Assembly: GCA_007258455.2 (NCBI GenBank)
Contig: VDFB02344360.1
Coordinates: 1 to 64,000 of the forward strand
Origin: Sequoia sempervirens
Lineage: Eukaryota; Streptophyta; Pinopsida; Cupressales; Cupressaceae
Direction of reading: 5' to 3'
DNA: 64,000 nucleotides
Shown: in pieces, positions 60,181 through 64,000 of the stretch
Position numbering within the stretch: position 1 is the first letter of the stretch
Layout: every line of letters begins with the position of its first letter
Notes under the pieces: model-generated
Database searches by the model: none
The model's input: only the letters and a program-made list of their open reading frames with translations
What the model was told of the DNA's origin: nothing
Made by a program: the position numbers and the translations under genes

Positions 60181-60486
60181 TTAAACTTTTGCTTTGGTTT
60201 TAGGATGTAAGTAACCAAACATCTCAAGAGGTGGTATTGTGGGAGGATCTGGTTGTTTCATGGATGGATAATAGGATGCATTAGCTTCAAGGTTATCAAG
60301 ACAATATCTTATGAACTTATTCATGTTGTCATCATCTTCTCCAATGATTTCAACATCATGAGGAGGACATGCATTAGGATTTGAGTGAGCATGAGTGAGT
60401 TCAATTTCATTAGGGTCATTACCAAAGGCACAATTTGACACATCTACCAAAGATTTCAAGGACATCCACAATTTTCCAAAGCACAT
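60001..60486 (-). pseudogene. Unidentified coding-like relic in element D
   Basis: A 101-codon open piece (60,181-60,486) with ordinary coding composition: FGNDPNEIELTHAHSNPNAC, DVEIIGEDDDNMNKFIRYCL, QPDPPTIPPLEMFGYLHP. The frame continues after one TAA (NKVPIIGEPSSSKQANTQPF) to about 60,060. It has no motif I recognise. The sense strand matches the element's own orientation, so it may be a gag or extra-ORF remnant. Confidence 0.35.
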
Positions 60487-62382
60487 ATCCCTAATGCAAG
60501 ATTGAAGAAATGCACTTGAAACGAAAGAAATTGAGATAACAAAAATTATACAAACTAAAATAGAAAATTAAAGGCAGCCCATAGAAACATAAAAAAGCAA
60601 TTTTAGATCCTAAGAACTGGAGAGTCAAAGTCAATAAGTACTAAGATGCGAGGTAGGGAATCTTGGTCCTTCCATTGAAATTATGGTGCTCTAGGGATTG
60701 AAACAAATAGAAAACAACAGAGAGATACTTATGAGGTAAGAATCTTGAGATGGACTAAGACACTAGGAAGGGAATTTTAGTCCTAGTAGAATTTTTTCTT
60801 AGACAAACAACAAGTTTTGGATTTTCTACAGTGTTTGTAGATTTCCTATTCAGGATGCTGATGTTTATAAACAAAAAAATGTGCAAATGAGTGCAACAAA
60901 AAGTAACTAGGAACAAGTAATTGAATACAATTTTTTTTTCAATTTTGAATGCACTAAGAATGTTTCTAAATGAAATTAAGATGATGAACAAGGTTATATG
61001 CAGGATCATTATGGAAAAAATAGGCCCTTAAGTGGCAAAAAATTTGGAAAAATCAGAGTTAGGCAACTTGACGTAAAAATTTGAATAAGTTATCTATATT
61101 ATTTCAAAAATATGTAAGAATAAAATTTGTAGAAAATTGAATGAGGTTTCTATACTACTAGGTTTTTTTTTTAATGTATTTGGTGAAAATTTGAAATTTC
61201 AATGTAGTAGTACTTAAATTTTAGGGAAAAATAAGTAGGTGTCTGTCTGACCATCCTAACCACAATAAAATGATAATATTTTAGATATAAGTAGAGGACT
61301 CATGTCTTGATGTGATGCATATTTTTTGTAATTTTTTTCCAAGTAAATAATTAATTATGAATTTTTTATTACAACTTTTAGAAAACATAAAAACTCATAT
61401 GTCTGACCACCTTAACTTGGTCAAAACTTCATGAATTTTTATTTATTTTTAATCCTATAGTATGTGAAGCATAGAATGTGATGCATGTTTTGGATTCAAA
61501 AAATGTGATACTATTTGAAAGCTATAGATGTTTTTCAATCAGCCTATCAATTAGGACTTTAGTTGTAATTCAAATAGAAAATGGATAATAATTATTTATT
61601 AAATTCAAAGTAAAGCATAATTTACATTGATGGAAAGTTGAGAATATCATTTATAAACCCTTTTCATTTCATCAATTTTGGGTAAAAAAAAGTCGTCAGC
61701 CACATACCTTACAAATACCCATCATATCACCACATTTTGGCCCATCATGATCCTGCACATACCCACAATGCACTTTTTAGTTTATGAATGAAATGAAACA
61801 TGATGCAAGAAAGTAAAAATGCAACCTATATGCACTTTCACTAATGAAAAAGCAAGAAACCCTAGATACATTTTCACTAATGCAAGAAGGAATGAAATCT
61901 AGATATGAATTTAATGGACTCCAAAATTATAAATGAATGCTCAATAAGGTCGGGTTCACCAAAATGATTAATAGAAAAAGTGGGAATATATAATGCCACC
62001 CTTTCTCTAACTAATCACTAAAGAATGTCCTAGGATTCCTAATTGGATTGACTAAAAGCCTTGAAAGGTGAGTCAATTCACAATAAGGAGGACCTACAAT
62101 GGGGTTCTTTCAGCTTTAAAGGGGTTCACCACAAAGAAAATGCTTGGAAAAGACAAATGACAATTCAACCTACAAAACCTAGTTATGCAAGCTAAATGAG
62201 AGATGCAAATGATGAAATTATGCAATAACAAGATAGGATGCATGTACTTGGGAAGTCTGGAGATGTTGTGAAGATTCCAAAAATGAAAAGAAGCTGCCTA
62301 AATATGATAGGGAGGACAAAGATGCGCTAGATGGCGTATTAGTCCCGCTATTATTTTTTGGGACAGATGTGGAGCCTTTGGA
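60487..62382. other. Element D internal DNA, no gene
   Basis: AT-rich. It includes further GGACTAAGA-type hairpins near 60,750-60,775 and 62,310-62,345, the same family as in the LTRs. No primer site is evident next to 62,383. Confidence 0.5.
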
Positions 62383-63548
62383 TGTTAGAACCAGATCTAA
62401 AGGAATCTCTAAAAAATATACCTAGGAGGACTAAGACACCCAAGGTGGCGTATTATTCCTATTTTAAAATTTTGAAAACTTTGAATGTGATCCCGAGCTA
62501 CAAGGTCTCCAATTGATTCTCCTTTAATCTCAAGTTTTGAAACTTTTGGATTCAACCTATAGGCGAGTTTCCATGAAGATGACAACTTTTGTAATGCAAC
62601 TTTGTAACTTCTTACAACTTTTGACTCCAAATGATCTTCAAGTATTCAACTTAAATCCATAATCAGAAATATGCAAGAGGGGAAAAACTTGTTGATTGTT
62701 AGTGAATGGGATTTTGCCTTGGTCAAACCTGTTGTTGGTAATTAAGTATTGAAATGAAATAGAAATAATGAAGGAAATGTTGAATGAACAACATGCAATG
62801 CTACAACACACTAAACCCTTATAAATTTTGTAAACTTGTGTGCAATGGCTACAATGGATGTGGATCTTGAACCAAAGGAATTATCTTGAATTGCTCACTT
62901 GAATTGAAACCCTACATCACAAATGTTAGTACAACAACACACATGATGCAAGAAACTCTTTGATATGATGCTTAAATCTTGATGATGACTCCAAATGCTT
63001 GATAGAATTCTCTTGAGTGCTTGAATGCTTGGATTGCTTGAATGCTTATTAGGAGAAAATGAGAGAAGGAACCTTGTATTTATACTTAATTATGCTTAAT
63101 ATCCTAAAATTACATCACACAAAGTCGACATATGAATTCATTAAAGGAGGCTAAATCTTGTGATAATTTGAAATTAAATCCCAAAAATGACTCAAGGATG
63201 ACTAAGATGCTCTAGGTGGCGTCTTAGTCCCAAGTCACTAAACTTGGGGCACAAACACCAAAAAGGGAACCAATCAAGATGCCTCAAAATTAGGGTCCTC
63301 AGACCTTTGGGGAAAAAAAAACCCTAGGTGGCATTTTATTCCTAACCCAAAAATCAGGGACACACAAATGAAATCATTAATTATCATTTATGCATTGGAG
63401 AATGTCGAGATTAGCTAGAAAAATACATAATTCATAGGGCTTGTGAATGCAAAATAGGAACAATTAATCCATAATGAAGCATAAATAAAGCAAGGCATGC
63501 CCAAACAAGTGTGAAAATGCAAGGATATACATTTTACTATACTACACA
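62383..63548 (-). repeat. 5' LTR of element D
   Basis: Partner of 55,248-56,408. It carries the same hairpin words at about 62,427 and 63,198 with arm substitutions. Confidence 0.8.
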
Positions 63549-63644
63549 TACATGACATAAAAGAATACATGTACATACAAACATACAAATATATAAAAAT
63601 ACGTTTAATAGAGTAGCATTTAACATAAAAAGCAAGACATAATG

Positions 63645-63775
63645 TGAGCCCAGTATACCATGCTCACATTATGTCTCGCTAGACATGTCTTGCACAAATG
63701 CAAAAAAACCATGTCAAAAATAAGATATAATGCAAGAATGTTATAATGCACTCACATTATATCTTGCTTTGGGAT
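63645..63775. repeat. Two adjacent hairpins on CATAATGTGAG / CTCACATTATG
   Basis: GCAAGACATAATGTGAGC (63,640s) faces GCTCACATTATGTCTCGC 20-odd bases later, and AAGATATAATG faces CATTATATCTT shortly after. Related words occur at 6,840-6,955 and 49,600-49,680. Confidence 0.75.
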
Positions 63776-63791
63776 TCCCCAAACCTTAGGC

Positions 63792-63980
63792 TTGGTATTT
63801 TCTTTGGAATACCAACCAAAAGGCTTGGAGGGTCTTCCCAATGACCAAAGACATGTTTTTGCAAATTCTACAATATTTCACATAATCGGGTTCATGGTCA
63901 TTGCCAAGATTGCACGTGATTCAATGTCAAACAAATTGAACACTTGGGTAATGTTAGGCTATTTCTTAGCTATCCAATGA
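63792..63980 (+). pseudogene. Possible copia integrase C-terminal fragment
   Basis: A 62-codon frame ending near the window edge contains FMVIAKIARDSMSNKLNTWV then MLGYFLAIQ and stop. An F-G-x-x-x-I-x-K-x-x...K-L-x-x-x-x-x-x-x-x-G-Y pattern is seen after the catalytic core of copia integrases. The upstream half of the frame (LEYQPKGLEGLPNDQRHVF) is not informative. With only one block visible and the window ending, this is tentative. Confidence 0.35.
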
Positions 63981-64000
63981 TGTAATTTTTTTCAATTTTT

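Larger units (their letters stand above)
55248..63548 (-). mobile_element. Large non-autonomous LTR element (element D), minus strand, about 8.3 kb
   Basis: Two 1.15-kb direct repeats at its ends (55,248-56,408 and 62,383-63,548) align throughout. On the minus strand the left copy starts TGTAGTGTATT and is preceded by AAAGTGGGGCTAAA, a polypurine tract, so transcription is right to left. A possible target duplication is tacat (55,243-55,247 and 63,549-63,553), if the outer LTR end includes two extra bases. I could not identify a primer site. The 6-kb interior has no recognisable gag or pol. Confidence 0.75.

Noticed and set aside
1..64000. tRNA, rRNA or other structured RNA genes
   Set aside because: I looked for tRNA-like arms and rRNA motifs by eye and saw none convincing; primer-site matches to iMet tRNA belong to LTR elements.

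Overview
The window looks like heterochromatic DNA from a large, TE-rich plant genome. A gymnosperm (conifer-like) origin is my best guess, based on the very low gene density, AT-rich composition, long decayed LTR retrotransposons with big non-coding spacers, and plant-specific gene fragments (CDKB kinase exons, pentatricopeptide-repeat motifs, plant mobile domain). I see no intact host gene. Nearly every coding segment is a TE relic or a gene fragment with stops and frameshifts.

Layout. 1-7,080: old unresolved repeats, including a probable plant-mobile-domain (PMD) coding relic, three short perfect hairpins and one unusually GC-rich block. 7,085-8,165: an unidentified coding relic, cut by a non-autonomous LTR element (8,166-11,085; tRNA-iMet-type primer site, G-rich polypurine tract, near-perfect 5-bp target duplication). 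11,208-28,790: a 17.6-kb Tat-lineage Ty3/gypsy element. It has LTRs of 1.04 and 1.30 kb and an exact atttc target duplication. Its order is gag, protease, G-patch-like, RT, RNase H, a second RNase H, integrase, then a 5.9-kb 3' region. That 3' region carries an antisense extra ORF encoding a PMD protein and several tandem repeats. 28,796-36,130: a mosaic of minus-strand gag-like relics, a direct repeat pair and an LTR fragment.

36,650-37,810, 47,405-49,045 and 54,640-55,247: three clusters of foldback (palindromic) DNA whose arms derive from PPR motifs (MYGKCG..., MPQRNVVSW). I consider this the most unusual structure in the window. 40,130-42,330: a satellite of about 358 bp, six units. 42,832-43,689: the last two exons of a B-type cyclin-dependent kinase, tandemly duplicated. 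44,060-47,073: a degenerate transposase-like gene. 49,690-51,140: a CT-rich, telomere-like minisatellite, interrupted at 51,146-54,608 by a second non-autonomous LTR element on the minus strand, itself interrupted by a 1.23-kb solo LTR. Target duplications are visible at both nesting levels. 55,248-63,548: an approx. 8.3-kb minus-strand LTR element with no recognisable pol. The last 200 bases hold a small possible copia integrase fragment.

The history is one of nested insertion and decay. Premature stops in the TE genes fall mainly where Trp, Gln or Arg codons are expected, the signature of C-to-T (or G-to-A) decay of methylated DNA. All calls come from reading the sequence and hand translation; no database search or alignment was run.
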